32,413 nt of DNA, from the NCBI GenBank assembly GCA_035444405.1, contig DAOMOP010000021.1, positions 1 through 32,413 of the forward strand, written 5' to 3'. The translations under genes and the position numbers were made by a program. Of the stretch, positions 1 to 8,195 are shown one piece after another; position 1 is the stretch's first letter, and the number at the start of each line of letters is the position of its first letter. The stretch comes from DAOMOP01 sp035444405 (GTDB lineage Bacteria > Pseudomonadota > Gammaproteobacteria > Burkholderiales > Rhodocyclaceae). The notes under the pieces were generated by a model. That model was given only the letters and a program-made list of their open reading frames with translations, ran no database searches and had not been told where the DNA came from.

Positions 1-2
1 CC

Positions 3-524
3 TACACGGCGGAAACCGCGCGGCGCGTCGAGGTGCTGCGCGCGCCGCGGCCGCTGCCGCCGGCGGTGCTCGAGGACCAGCACGGCCGCGAGTTCGCGCT
101 CGACGAATACCGCGGCCGCCTGCTGGCGGTGGAATTCATCTACACGCGCTGCGACACCATCTGCCTGTCGCTCGGCATGGCCTTCAAGCAGATCCGCGAG
201 CGCGTGCCGCCCGAAGCGCTGGGGCGCGATTTCGCGCTGCTCAGCATCAGCTTCGACCCCGATCGCGACGACCCGCGCGCGCTCGCCGAATACGCCGGCA
301 CGTTCGGCGCCGACGGCACGCACTGGCGCATCGCGCGGGTGCGCGACGCGACCGAGCTCGCCGCGCTGCTCGAAGCCTTCGGCGTCATCGTCATCGACGA
401 CGGCCGCGGCGGCTTCGAGCACAACGCCGCGATCCACCTGGTCGACCGCGACGGCCGGCTCGCCGAGATCCGCGATCTCGACGAAGTCGCACCGTTCGTG
501 GACAGGATAGGAGCCCTGTTATGA
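3..524 (+). CDS. SCO1/SenC-type copper chaperone / thiol-disulfide protein, 5' partial
   Basis: The frame is open to the left edge of the window, so the true start and any signal or membrane anchor lie outside. The visible part is a thioredoxin-like SCO domain. It has the CxxxC copper/thiol motif (CDTIC) after a YTRC strand, then LLSISFDPDRDDP, and a late conserved His in FEHNAAIHLVDRDG. These three positions are the copper ligands in the family. SCO proteins deliver copper to the CuA centre of cytochrome c oxidase in the periplasm or keep it reduced. A GTG at 33 could be read as a start, but the upstream codons are in frame and would remove the N-terminal part the family needs, so I treat the gene as continuing upstream. 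It overlaps the next gene by four bases (ATGA), which suggests translational coupling. Confidence 0.88.
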   Translation, partial: YTAETARRVEVLRAPRPLPPAVLEDQHGREFALDEYRGRLLAVEFIYTRCDTICLSLGMAFKQIRERVPPEALGRDFALLSISFDPDRDDPRALAEYAGTFGADGTHWRIARVRDATELAALLEAFGVIVIDDGRGGFEHNAAIHLVDRDGRLAEIRDLDEVAPFVDRIGALL

Positions 525-1162
525 ACCTCGCCCTGACCAAGCTCGACCTGTCGCTGCCCCACGCGGCCGACGGCCGCGCCCGTGCCGCCGCCGGCGCCGC
601 GCTCGCCGCCACATGGCTCGCGCTCGCGACCCCGGCCGCGCGCACCTGGCTGGAGACGTCGATGAGCGTGCACATGCTGGTGCAGATTCCGTTGCTCGCG
701 CTGATCGGCCTCCTCGCCACGCGGCTGCTGCCCGAACGCACGCAGGCCGCACTGCTCGCCGCGGCCGGCGGCGCGGTCCCGTGCGTGATCGTCGCCACCT
801 TCGCGTCGAGCTACTGGATGCTGCCGCGCGCGATCGATGCGGTGCTCGTCGACCGAATCGCCGAAGCCGCCAAGTTCGTCAGCCTGCCGCTCTTGGTCGG
901 CGCGCCGCTCGCGCTCGCGTGGCGCGAGCTCGCGCTGATCGGGCGCGGCTTCGTGTGGACCAACTTCATCAGCATGCTCGCGGTGCTCGGCTGGCTGTAC
1001 ATCGTCGCGCCGGTGCGCGTGTGCAACAGCTACGCGCTGTTCGAGCAGGAGCGCGCCGGCTGGCTGATGGTGCAGCTCGCCGTCGGACTGCTGGTGTGGT
1101 GGCTGGGCCGGCTCTTCGTCGGCGCACCGGCACCGGCCGCGCCGAGAGCGCACGCACGATAG
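521..1162 (+). CDS. integral membrane protein of unknown function downstream of SCO
   Basis: A 213-residue protein with five or six hydrophobic segments. The clearest are at about residues 48-69, 76-100, 113-134, 142-165 and 180-200, with short Arg-rich loops between them and a charged Ala/Pro/Arg tail. The segment SMSVHMLVQIPLLALIG faintly recalls the His-Met region of CtaG/caa3-type oxidase assembly factors. With a SCO gene just upstream and a four-base ATGA overlap, a role in cytochrome oxidase or copper assembly in the inner membrane is possible. I do not recognise the family with certainty, and the function is inferred from context only. Confidence 0.75.
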   Translation: MNLALTKLDLSLPHAADGRARAAAGAALAATWLALATPAARTWLETSMSVHMLVQIPLLALIGLLATRLLPERTQAALLAAAGGAVPCVIVATFASSYWMLPRAIDAVLVDRIAEAAKFVSLPLLVGAPLALAWRELALIGRGFVWTNFISMLAVLGWLYIVAPVRVCNSYALFEQERAGWLMVQLAVGLLVWWLGRLFVGAPAPAAPRAHAR

Positions 1163-1218
1163 CGCGGCGCAGCCACCGGATCGCCGACGACATCGACATC
1201 GGTGCCAGCACCGGCATC

Positions 1219-1248
1219 GACGACCACAACCACATTGACGACCACAAC
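1219..1248. repeat. short direct repeat (12 bp, twice, 18-bp period)
   Basis: GACGACCACAAC occurs at 1219-1230 and again at 1237-1248, in the 109-bp gap between the membrane protein gene and the FNT channel gene, about 25 bp before the channel start. It may be a regulator site or a simple slippage product. No clear promoter was seen beside it. Confidence 0.4.
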
Positions 1249-1271
1249 GACAACGAAGCGGGGACAAGACC

Positions 1272-2237
1272 ATGGACCACGTAAACCCACCGAAGCTGAT
1301 GGCCGAGGTCGAGGCCGTCAGCGCGAAGAAGGCCGGCCTGAGTGTTGCGAGCATGCTGCTCAAGGGCTTTCTGTCCGGCGCGCTGCTCGCCTACGCGACC
1401 GCATTCGCGTTCAAGGCCGCCGCCGGCCTCGAGCCGGGGCTCGCCGCACTGGTGGCCGGCACGGTGTTTCCGGTCGGCTTCGCAATGATCGTGCTGCTCG
1501 GCCTCGAGCTCGCGACCGGCAACTTCGCGCTGCTGCCGGTCGGCATCGCGCGCGGGCGCATCGGCACGGCGGCGATGCTGCGCAACTGGGGCTGGGTATA
1601 TCTCGGCAACTTTCTCGGTTGCGTCTTCACCGGCGCGCTGCTGGCGATCGCGCTGACCGAGGCCTTCACGCACGGCTCGGGCGCGCTCGGCGCCAAGCTC
1701 GTCGCGGTGGCCGAATCGAAGACGCTCGCCTATGAAGCCGCCGGCGCGAGCGGCTGGGCGACCGCCTTCGTGAAGGGCGTGCTGTGCAACTGGATGGTCG
1801 CGCTCGGCACCGTGCTGGCACTCACCTCGACCTCGAACACCGGCAAGATCGCCGCGGTGTGGCTGCCGGTGTCGACCTTCTTCGCGCTCGCCCTCGAGCA
1901 CTCGATCGTCAACATGTTCGTGATGCCGACCGCGATGCTGCTCGGCGCCGACATCGGCATCGGCCAGTGGCTGCTGTGGAACCAGATCCCGGTCACGCTC
2001 GGCAACATCGTCGGCGGCGCGCTGCTCACCGGCTTGCTGCTGCACTTCGCGCATGGTGCCGCGCCGCAGGGCACCGCTCGCGAGGCGGCATCGACGCCGG
2101 CGTCCGCCGACGCGCCCGTGCCCGACTGCGACGGTGCGCGGCGGCCGCCCGTGCCCCGCGCGCCGTCGCCTCCCGCCCCCCGACCCCAAAGCCCAACCGT
2201 CCGAAGCGACGCACCCCCAGGAGGACCCGCACCATGA
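1272..2237 (+). CDS. formate/nitrite transporter (FNT) family channel
   Basis: A 321-residue inner-membrane protein of the FNT (FocA/NirC) family. The first ~265 residues give six hydrophobic segments with family-typical stretches: KGFLSGALLAYATAFAF, VGFAMIVLLGLELATGNF and NMFVMPTAMLLGADIG. The TGNF and HSIVNMF regions correspond to the pore-lining re-entrant helices. The family forms pentamers that pass formate, nitrite or hydrosulfide as weak acids; the substrate cannot be told here. Residues ~266-321 are a Pro/Ala/Arg-rich tail likely to be disordered, longer than usual for the family. The start at 1272 has only a weak upstream GGGG. The stop overlaps the ATG of fdxA by ATGA, so the channel and the ferredoxin are probably co-translated. 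Confidence 0.9.
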   Translation: MDHVNPPKLMAEVEAVSAKKAGLSVASMLLKGFLSGALLAYATAFAFKAAAGLEPGLAALVAGTVFPVGFAMIVLLGLELATGNFALLPVGIARGRIGTAAMLRNWGWVYLGNFLGCVFTGALLAIALTEAFTHGSGALGAKLVAVAESKTLAYEAAGASGWATAFVKGVLCNWMVALGTVLALTSTSNTGKIAAVWLPVSTFFALALEHSIVNMFVMPTAMLLGADIGIGQWLLWNQIPVTLGNIVGGALLTGLLLHFAHGAAPQGTAREAASTPASADAPVPDCDGARRPPVPRAPSPPAPRPQSPTVRSDAPPGGPAP

Positions 2238-2563
2238 CCTACGTCGTCACCGAAAGCTGCATCAAGTGCAAACACACCGATTGCGTGGTGGTATGCCCGG
2301 TCGATGCGTTCCGCGAAGGCCCGAACTTCCTCGCCATCGATCCGGAAGAATGCATCGACTGCGCGCTGTGCGTGCCCGAATGCCCGGTCGACGCGATCTT
2401 CGCCGACGACGCCGTGCCAGCCGGCCAGGAGCCGTTCATCGAACTCAACGCCGAGCTGGCCGCGCAGTGGCCACCCATCGTCGACCAGAAGGACGCGCTG
2501 CCCGAAGCCGATCAGTGGGGCAAGATCAAGGAGAAGCTGAAGTATTTGCTGCGGGAGTGGTAG
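2234..2563 (+). CDS. fdxA: 7Fe-8S ferredoxin, intact copy
   Basis: A 109-residue ferredoxin of the Azotobacter FdI/FdxA type, about the normal family length. Counting from Met, Cys9, Cys12, Cys17 and Cys21 lie in the CIKCxxxDCxxxCP segment, and a second CIDCALCVPECP block follows. The spacing Cys9-x7-Cys17-x3-Cys21 is that of the [3Fe-4S]/[4Fe-4S] subfamily, not the 2[4Fe-4S] clostridial type. The ~45-residue C-terminal extension after the second cluster motif (FIELNAELAAQWP onward) is also typical. It acts as a soluble low-potential electron carrier; its partner is not shown. The stop is TAG. Bases 2241-2559 recur at 28252-28570 with one difference (T at 2546, C at 28557), so this gene marks the left edge of the CRISPR-Cas island. 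Confidence 0.95.
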   Translation: MTYVVTESCIKCKHTDCVVVCPVDAFREGPNFLAIDPEECIDCALCVPECPVDAIFADDAVPAGQEPFIELNAELAAQWPPIVDQKDALPEADQWGKIKEKLKYLLREW

Positions 2564-2800
2564 TCGACGACGCGCATCGAGCATGGTGCAAGAGCCCGGA
2601 CTGCACTGAGCAGTACCGCAAAGACTGCCTCACCCAGTCCCAGGCCGAGCTGCCATTCTGCGATCCGCCGCTCTGTACAGCCTGCGTTCGAAGCACGGTG
2701 GCGAACTCCAGCGGCCAAAGGGGCGGTCCGTGGTACCGTGCTGCACCGCAAGCTTGCCATCCGCCCACGATCCATGCAGTCGCGTTAAAGTCGCCATGCC
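2564..2800 (+). other. non-coding left junction of the CRISPR-Cas island
   Basis: A 237-bp stretch with no convincing gene between fdxA and the first CARF gene. It shows short colinear matches to the sequence after the second fdxA copy: CAAG(A/G)GCCCGGA, TCGAA at 2688 and 28625, GTACCG at 2733 and 28659, and a 16-base block at 2748-2763 matching 28680-28695 at 14 positions. I read this as a diverged version of the same flank. A promoter for the CARF gene must lie here or be absent, but no strong -35/-10 pair is visible. Confidence 0.5.
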
Positions 2801-3940
2801 ATGCCACTGCCACGCGACTCGCTCATGCTTGCCCCCACCGACTACCCCCGCCGCATCCTGCTTGCAGTCACCGGGCTCAGCCCGCAGGTCGTCACCGAAA
2901 CGCTGTACGCGCTCGCGGTCGCGAACGATGCGCCGTTCGTTCCGACCGAAATCCATCTGATCACCACCTCTGAAGGCGCCGAGCGCGCCCGGCTCGCCCT
3001 GCTCTCCGACAGGCCCGGCTGGTTTCATCGGCTGCGCCACGACTATGGGCTACCGGAGATCGCCTTCGATGCGAACGCCATCCACATCCTGCGCGATGCG
3101 ACCGGCCGGCCGCTGGCCGACATCCGCAGCCCGGCCGACAATCTCGCATGTGCCGACTTCATCGCCGAGGCGGTACGCAACCTGTCCGCCGATCCAGACG
3201 CCGCGCTGCACGTCTCGCTGGCCGGCGGGCGCAAGACGATGGGTTTTTTCCTCGGCTATGCGCTATCGCTGTTCGGCCGTCCGCAGGACCGGCTGTCGCA
3301 CGTGCTGGTGTCCGAACCATTCGAAAGCAGCTGGGATTTCTTCTATCCCACCCCCTACGAAAGCATCATCGAAACGATTGGAAAGAAGCTCGTCGACGCA
3401 CGCGACGCGCGCCTGAGCCTGGCCGAAATCCCCTTCGTCAGCCTGCGCCACGGTCTGCCCACCGCACTGCTCGACGGCAGCACCGGCTTCGAGGCGGCGG
3501 TCAGCGCCGCACGCGCCACGCTCGGCCCGGCGCGCCTCGAGCTCGACCTCGCAGCCCGCCAAGTGCGCGCCGCCGGCCGCAGCTTCCATCTACCGCCGGC
3601 CGAGCTGGCGCTGCTCGCCGTATTCGCGCGCCGCGAGCGCGAGGGCGAACCTCCCCTGCCCGCACCACACAAGGACATCCCCGATCCGGCCTGGGCCGAA
3701 CGCTACCTGCGCGAACTGCGCATCATCGTCGGCCCGTTCGGCGACATCGAAGCGACCGAGCGGGCGCTGCGCGGCGGCATGGATGGCGGCTTCTTTTCGT
3801 CGCGCCTGTCGAAGCTGCGCAGAGCCCTCAAACGGCAGCTCGGTCCGGCAGCCGCCCCGTACCTGATCGACGACGGCGGGCGGCGGCCGCACCGCTACCG
3901 GCTTGCGTTGCCTGCGGACGCCGTCGCGATGAGCGGCTGA
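2801..3940 (+). CDS. NE0113-type CARF protein with C-terminal winged helix (ring nuclease or cOA-responsive regulator)
   Basis: A 379-residue protein. Residues ~15-210 match the NE0113 CRISPR-associated family (TIGR02584 type): ILLAVTGLSPQVVTETLYAL at the start, IHLITT, then the CARF nucleotide-binding motif SLAGGRKTMG (Gly142, Gly143, Arg144, Lys145), LSHVLVSEPFES and FFYPTP. This family has been annotated as a Csm6-type CRISPR ring nuclease. Residues ~240-379 form a second domain with a strand-turn-helix start (RQVRAAGRSFHLPPAELALLA) and a basic helix (SSRLSKLRRALKRQLG) followed by a HRYRLAL strand. This looks like a winged helix. The protein could therefore bind cyclic oligoadenylate and act on DNA, or degrade the signal. 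It stands apart from the cmr operon, which has its own likely promoter. An in-frame ATG at 2825 is an alternative start; neither has a strong ribosome site. Confidence 0.82.
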   Translation: MPLPRDSLMLAPTDYPRRILLAVTGLSPQVVTETLYALAVANDAPFVPTEIHLITTSEGAERARLALLSDRPGWFHRLRHDYGLPEIAFDANAIHILRDATGRPLADIRSPADNLACADFIAEAVRNLSADPDAALHVSLAGGRKTMGFFLGYALSLFGRPQDRLSHVLVSEPFESSWDFFYPTPYESIIETIGKKLVDARDARLSLAEIPFVSLRHGLPTALLDGSTGFEAAVSAARATLGPARLELDLAARQVRAAGRSFHLPPAELALLAVFARREREGEPPLPAPHKDIPDPAWAERYLRELRIIVGPFGDIEATERALRGGMDGGFFSSRLSKLRRALKRQLGPAAAPYLIDDGGRRPHRYRLALPADAVAMSG

Positions 3941-3946
3941 CGGACA

Positions 3947-3981
3947 CACTGGACACCCAAGATATACCGGAGCACTGGACA
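3947..3981. promoter_or_regulatory. tandem CACTGGACA direct repeats before cmr1, possible operator
   Basis: CACTGGACA occurs at 3947-3955 and again at 3973-3981, 26 bp apart start to start, in the 130-bp gap between the CARF-winged-helix gene and cmr1. The second copy contains the likely -35 hexamer of the cmr promoter. Placement of paired 9-bp boxes over a promoter, just after a gene for a possible DNA-binding CARF protein, suggests a regulator site. That link is inference. Confidence 0.45.
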
Positions 3982-4003
3982 AGCTTTCGTCATATGCTAT
4001 TTT
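3976..4003 (+). promoter_or_regulatory. candidate sigma-70 promoter of the cmr operon
   Basis: TGGACA at 3976-3981 (five of six to TTGACA) is followed after 16 bp by TATTTT at 3998-4003 (four of six to TATAAT). This is the only AT-rich patch in the surrounding kilobase and it lies 68 bp before the cmr1 ATG. It implies that cmr1 onward is a separate transcription unit from the CARF gene upstream. Confidence 0.4.
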
Positions 4004-4070
4004 TCCGGTCAGCCATGAGACTCGACATCCCTCGCGTCATCGCCACCCGCCCCGACGAGACAGGACAACC

Positions 4071-5159
4071 ATGATCAAGCACACCTACCACCTTCGACTC
4101 GCCAGCCCAGCGTTTCTCGGCGATGCCGAGCAGAAGGGCGTCTGGCGCACACCGCCGCTGAAGGCACTGATCCGCGAATGGTGGCGCATCGCAGTTGCCC
4201 GCGCAGTGGATTACGACTTCCGCGCCCTCAAGGCCCGCGAAACGGCGCTGTTCGGCACCGCTGCCGACGACAACAGCGCCGGCAGCCAGCGCAGCAAGAT
4301 ACGGCTGGCGCTAGCGCACTGGAACGAAGGGCAACTCACCGATTGGAGCAAGGTTAATCCGGGCACGAACGGTAAACCAGGAGAAGACCCCAAGGTGAAG
4401 CACAAGGAAGTCGACTTTGCCGGAGGCATGGTGGGCAGCCAGTTATACCTTGGGTACGGACCCTTGGTGCTTGAAAAAGGCAAGCCGTATACGAAACTCA
4501 AGTACGGTGCAGCCCTGCAAGCCAACGATAGCAACACACTCCGCCTTGCCCTGCCAGAAGCCGACCTGCCTGACCTGCGGCGTGCCCTCGCGCTCGCCCA
4601 CTGGCTCGGTACCGTCGGCGGACGCAGCCGCAACGGCTGGGGCTCTCTGTCATGGACAGCCGCAGACAGCACGCCGCCCCTCGCCCCGCTCACGCGCATC
4701 AACCTCGAACGTACCGGCTGCACGCGCGCCCTCGCCGACTGCCTGAAACTGGAATGGCCGCATGCCATCGGCAGCGACGGCAAGAATCCCTTGGTATGGT
4801 GCAGTCAACAGCACTTCGACGGCTGGCGCGAAGCGATGGTGTTTCTTGCAAGAACGAAAATCGCCTTCCGCACCGCGTTCGATTTCGATACCGGCAAGCA
4901 CGCATCGCGAGTCGAGCCACGGCACGTCCTCGCCTACCCCGTCACGAATCATTCGGTCGCGGCCTGGGGCAACAACAGCCGCCTCGCCAACACTCTGCGC
5001 TTCAAGCTGCACCTCGAGGACGACCGGCGTGTGCGTGCGCTGATCTACCACACCCCATGCAAGCCGACACTGCCGCATGCCGGCATCGACCTGCTCGACA
5101 CCTGGCAGCGGGTGCACCGCTTCCTCGACAACCAGGCCACGCTCGCGCGCCTTGCCTGA
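4071..5159 (+). CDS. cmr1: type III-B Cmr1, RAMP (Cas7-like) subunit
   Basis: A 362-residue RAMP protein. The start, HTYHLRLASPAFLGDAEQKGVWRTPPLKALIREWWR, is typical of Cmr1: a first beta strand and the segment where RAMP proteins meet the crRNA, followed by the conserved Arg-Glu-Trp-Trp-Arg helix. A Gly-rich RAMP loop GTVGGRSRNGWGSL begins at residue 180. Cmr1 caps the 3' end of the crRNA in the Cmr backbone and helps target RNA capture. The ATG at 4071 follows a weak AGACAGGA. It is the first gene of a tightly packed run; cmr2 begins 19 bp after the stop. Codon use matches its neighbours except for a somewhat lower-GC patch at about 4320-4510, which encodes a Lys-rich insertion (EDPKVKHKEVDF). 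Confidence 0.9.
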   Translation: MIKHTYHLRLASPAFLGDAEQKGVWRTPPLKALIREWWRIAVARAVDYDFRALKARETALFGTAADDNSAGSQRSKIRLALAHWNEGQLTDWSKVNPGTNGKPGEDPKVKHKEVDFAGGMVGSQLYLGYGPLVLEKGKPYTKLKYGAALQANDSNTLRLALPEADLPDLRRALALAHWLGTVGGRSRNGWGSLSWTAADSTPPLAPLTRINLERTGCTRALADCLKLEWPHAIGSDGKNPLVWCSQQHFDGWREAMVFLARTKIAFRTAFDFDTGKHASRVEPRHVLAYPVTNHSVAAWGNNSRLANTLRFKLHLEDDRRVRALIYHTPCKPTLPHAGIDLLDTWQRVHRFLDNQATLARLA

Positions 5160-5178
5160 TCGCCGACCGGACAACGCC

Positions 5179-8175
5179 ATGAACAACACCACACTGAATA
5201 TCTGGCTCGCCAAGCTCGCCGCGTGGACCCATGACCCCGCCGAAAAGGCCCTGGTTTTGCTGCGCGACCCCGCCGGCCACGAGGGCGGCACCGTGCGTGA
5301 ACTGCAAGCGACGCTGTTTCCCGACGGACTGCCGCAAAAGCTTGCCGCACATGTGAAGCGCGCCGACCGCTGGGCCAGCGCCGCCGACCGCCCGCAATTT
5401 CCGCGCAGCGACAAAGACGGGCGTTACGCCGCATGGACCCAGGTGAATTTCGCCGAGCAACCGCTGCTGACCCATCCGCTGTCCGGTACCGAATATCCAC
5501 TCGGCAAACTCGCCATCGACCCTGCCCACATCAAGGCATGCTCTACCGAGCACTTCCGACAGCTCATCGAGCGCGACGCCAACGGCCAACCCGACGCGCG
5601 CCGCACCGCGCTGGCCTTCTGGCGCTTCGGCCCGGAGATCGACGCCGAGGGCCTGCGCGCACTGTGGCAGTTACTGCCTGCGGACACCCGCATTCCCGAC
5701 CACACCATCTGGACCCATCTCGATCTTTCCGCCGCCTTCGCCTCGGCCTTCACCGCCGACCCGGATGCCAATCCGGCGCTGCTGTCGATCACTTTCGGCC
5801 CGGTGCAGGATTTCATCGCACAGGCGCGCACCACCTCCGATCTGTGGGCTGGCTCACATCTGCTGTCGCGCATCGCCTGGGAAGGGCTCAAGGTGATCTG
5901 CACGCGCATCGGCCCGGATGCGGTGATCTTCCCGCAGCTTCGTGGCGTTCCGCTGGTGGATCTGTGGTTGCGCGACGAAATGGGCTTGAACGCCGAGCGT
6001 TTCAAGGACTGCGAATGGGCCGACCGGCGCACCGACAGCGCCAACCCGCTGTTTGCCGCCGCGCTGCCCAACAAGCTGATCGCCATCGTGCCCGCAGGCC
6101 AGGCGCGCGAACTGGCCGAAGCCGTCACCCGCGCAGTGCGCGACTTCGTGCACAAGACTTCCGAACGCATGCTTGCCGAGCTGCTCGAGGATGCCGGCAT
6201 CGCCAACACACCCGAGCTACCCTGCCACGCCCAGCTTGCCGCCCAGCTCGACGGTTTCCCGGAAGTGCACTGGGCGGCCGTCCCGTTCGCCCCGCTGGTC
6301 AAGGAAGGTGAAGCAGCGCCAGACACCGTGGAACTCGCGCGCGCCGCCGAACCCTTTTTCGGCCACGGCGGCTTTCTCGCCAGCCCCTCCTGGCAGCGCC
6401 TGTCGCAGCCGCTGGAACTGGAAGGCACGCGCTTCTACCGTCCCAACGCCGGCGTGCTATACCCGGCCATCTACGAGCTGCTCGACCGTGTCGCCGCCAG
6501 CGCCAAGAGCGTACGCGCCGCCGGCCAACGCCCCACGGGCGGCGAACAGGGCTACCGCTGCGACCTCACCGGCGAAGCCGAATGGCTCACCCACGATCGC
6601 GCCCACCTGGACATTCCCAAGGGCGAACGCAAGCACGTCGGTACGCTGTGGAACCGCGCAATCGCGAAGCGCCCCAGCCTCAGCCGCAAGGGTGAACACC
6701 TGAGCGCACTGGCGATGTTCAAGCGCATGTGGCCGGGCTGGTTCGTCAAGCACGAACTGGGCAACTGCGGTATCGACGTCAGCCGCTTCGTGGTTTCCAC
6801 CCATACCCTGGCGGTCTCCACCTCGCTGGAACGCTGGCTCGCAGACGGTGCGCCGATCAACGACGCCGGCCGCCAGCTGCTGGTCAAGGCCGATGAAGCC
6901 GAGCGCGACAATGCACTCGACTACGCCGCCCTGCCACGCCGGCTAATGCGCAAGTTGATGAAAGGTAAGGACTTCAACGACGAGCAGCGCCGCCTGGTCC
7001 GCGCACTGCCGGCGCTGATGGAAAACGAACGCTCGGACGACCCGGACGCCCGCAACGAAAGCGCCGATCTGGTGCGCAAGCTGTTTGGCGGCAAAGCTGG
7101 CGACAAACCCGAAGCCTATTACGCGCTGATCCTGTTCGACGGCGACAAGATGGGCGCGTGGATCTCCGGCGGCAGCGAAGTGCACCAACTGCCCACGCGC
7201 GACACCTTCCATCCGCAGATCCGCTGCCACCTCGTCGCGCATTTCAACAGCAAGGAACTCAGCGCATATCTGGACGCCCGACGCGCCGTCTCGCCCAGTC
7301 GCCACATGGCCATTTCAAGCGCACTCAACAGCTTCTCCCTCGCGCTGGCGCAGGACATCGTGGAAAACCGCTGCAAGGGCAAGCTGCTCTACGCCGGCGG
7401 TGACGACGTGATGGCGCTGGTCGCGGTCGACGATCTCCTCGCCTGCCTGACCCTGCTGCGCGCGGCCTACGGCGGGCTGCCGGTTCCGATGCCGCTAGCC
7501 GAGACGCTCCGGCTCGATCTCGACGGACTCAAACTGGGCGGCGGCCATGCAATGCTCGGCAGCCGCCTGCTGCGCCTGATGGGCGAACACGCGACCGCCA
7601 GCGCCGGAGCGGTGATCGCCCACCACACTGCCCCGCTCGGCGCGGTGCTGCGGCGCCTGCGTGAAGCCGAAAAGCGCGCCAAGAACAAGGGCGGTCGCGA
7701 CGCCTTCGCCATCACCCTGATGAAGCGCGGCGGCGGCGCCACCGAGCTCACACTGCCGTGGCGGCTGGACAATCCGGTACCCAAGCGGCGAGTGGGCACT
7801 GCAGCCACCGAGGAGAAAACACCTGAACCAAACCTGAATCATTCGCCGATGAACGTGCTCGCCGGACTCACCGAGCTCTTTGCCGGCGATGACACTTCAC
7901 GCAAGGCCGCCTATGTCACGCAAGGCTGGATGCCGCATCTGCCCACGCAGATGGACAAGGACGCCCTGCACGCACTGCTCGCCCACAATCTGGCCTACCG
8001 CCTCAAGCGCCAAGGAGCAAAAACACACTTGGCGGACGAATACGCCGACAAGCTTGCCGTCCTCGCCCTGCACCCGCGCCCGGCCGATACTGAGCCGGGC
8101 CGCGTGATCAGCGACGTGCTGGCCGTCGCCGAGTTCCTCGCCCGCGAAAGCCGCGCTTACAAGCACACCGCCTGA
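5179..8175 (+). CDS. cmr2: type III-B Cmr2 (Cas10), HD nuclease and cyclic oligoadenylate synthase
   Basis: I take the ATG at 5179 (998 residues) over an upstream in-frame start at 5077, which would lie inside cmr1 and encode an unrelated leader. The N-terminal HD site is visible as WTHDPAEKAL (His18-Asp19). The first palm motif DGDKMG is at residues 654-659 and the catalytic GGDD of the second palm at residues 740-743 (LYAGGDDVMAL). Both polymerase/cyclase motifs and the HD pair are intact, so the protein should cut single-stranded DNA and make cyclic oligoadenylate when target RNA binds. A CDLTGE segment near residue 455 is the usual Cmr2 treble-clef remnant, here with a single Cys. It is the large subunit of the Cmr complex, and its product feeds the CARF proteins encoded downstream. 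Confidence 0.95.
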   Translation: MNNTTLNIWLAKLAAWTHDPAEKALVLLRDPAGHEGGTVRELQATLFPDGLPQKLAAHVKRADRWASAADRPQFPRSDKDGRYAAWTQVNFAEQPLLTHPLSGTEYPLGKLAIDPAHIKACSTEHFRQLIERDANGQPDARRTALAFWRFGPEIDAEGLRALWQLLPADTRIPDHTIWTHLDLSAAFASAFTADPDANPALLSITFGPVQDFIAQARTTSDLWAGSHLLSRIAWEGLKVICTRIGPDAVIFPQLRGVPLVDLWLRDEMGLNAERFKDCEWADRRTDSANPLFAAALPNKLIAIVPAGQARELAEAVTRAVRDFVHKTSERMLAELLEDAGIANTPELPCHAQLAAQLDGFPEVHWAAVPFAPLVKEGEAAPDTVELARAAEPFFGHGGFLASPSWQRLSQPLELEGTRFYRPNAGVLYPAIYELLDRVAASAKSVRAAGQRPTGGEQGYRCDLTGEAEWLTHDRAHLDIPKGERKHVGTLWNRAIAKRPSLSRKGEHLSALAMFKRMWPGWFVKHELGNCGIDVSRFVVSTHTLAVSTSLERWLADGAPINDAGRQLLVKADEAERDNALDYAALPRRLMRKLMKGKDFNDEQRRLVRALPALMENERSDDPDARNESADLVRKLFGGKAGDKPEAYYALILFDGDKMGAWISGGSEVHQLPTRDTFHPQIRCHLVAHFNSKELSAYLDARRAVSPSRHMAISSALNSFSLALAQDIVENRCKGKLLYAGGDDVMALVAVDDLLACLTLLRAAYGGLPVPMPLAETLRLDLDGLKLGGGHAMLGSRLLRLMGEHATASAGAVIAHHTAPLGAVLRRLREAEKRAKNKGGRDAFAITLMKRGGGATELTLPWRLDNPVPKRRVGTAATEEKTPEPNLNHSPMNVLAGLTELFAGDDTSRKAAYVTQGWMPHLPTQMDKDALHALLAHNLAYRLKRQGAKTHLADEYADKLAVLALHPRPADTEPGRVISDVLAVAEFLARESRAYKHTA

Positions 8176-8195
8176 CCGCCCGGAGCGATTGCCTC

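Noticed and set aside
5077..5178. Upstream in-frame extension of cmr2
   Set aside because: It lies inside cmr1, its peptide has no family match, and the ATG at 5179 gives the standard Cmr2 N-terminus with the HD motif.
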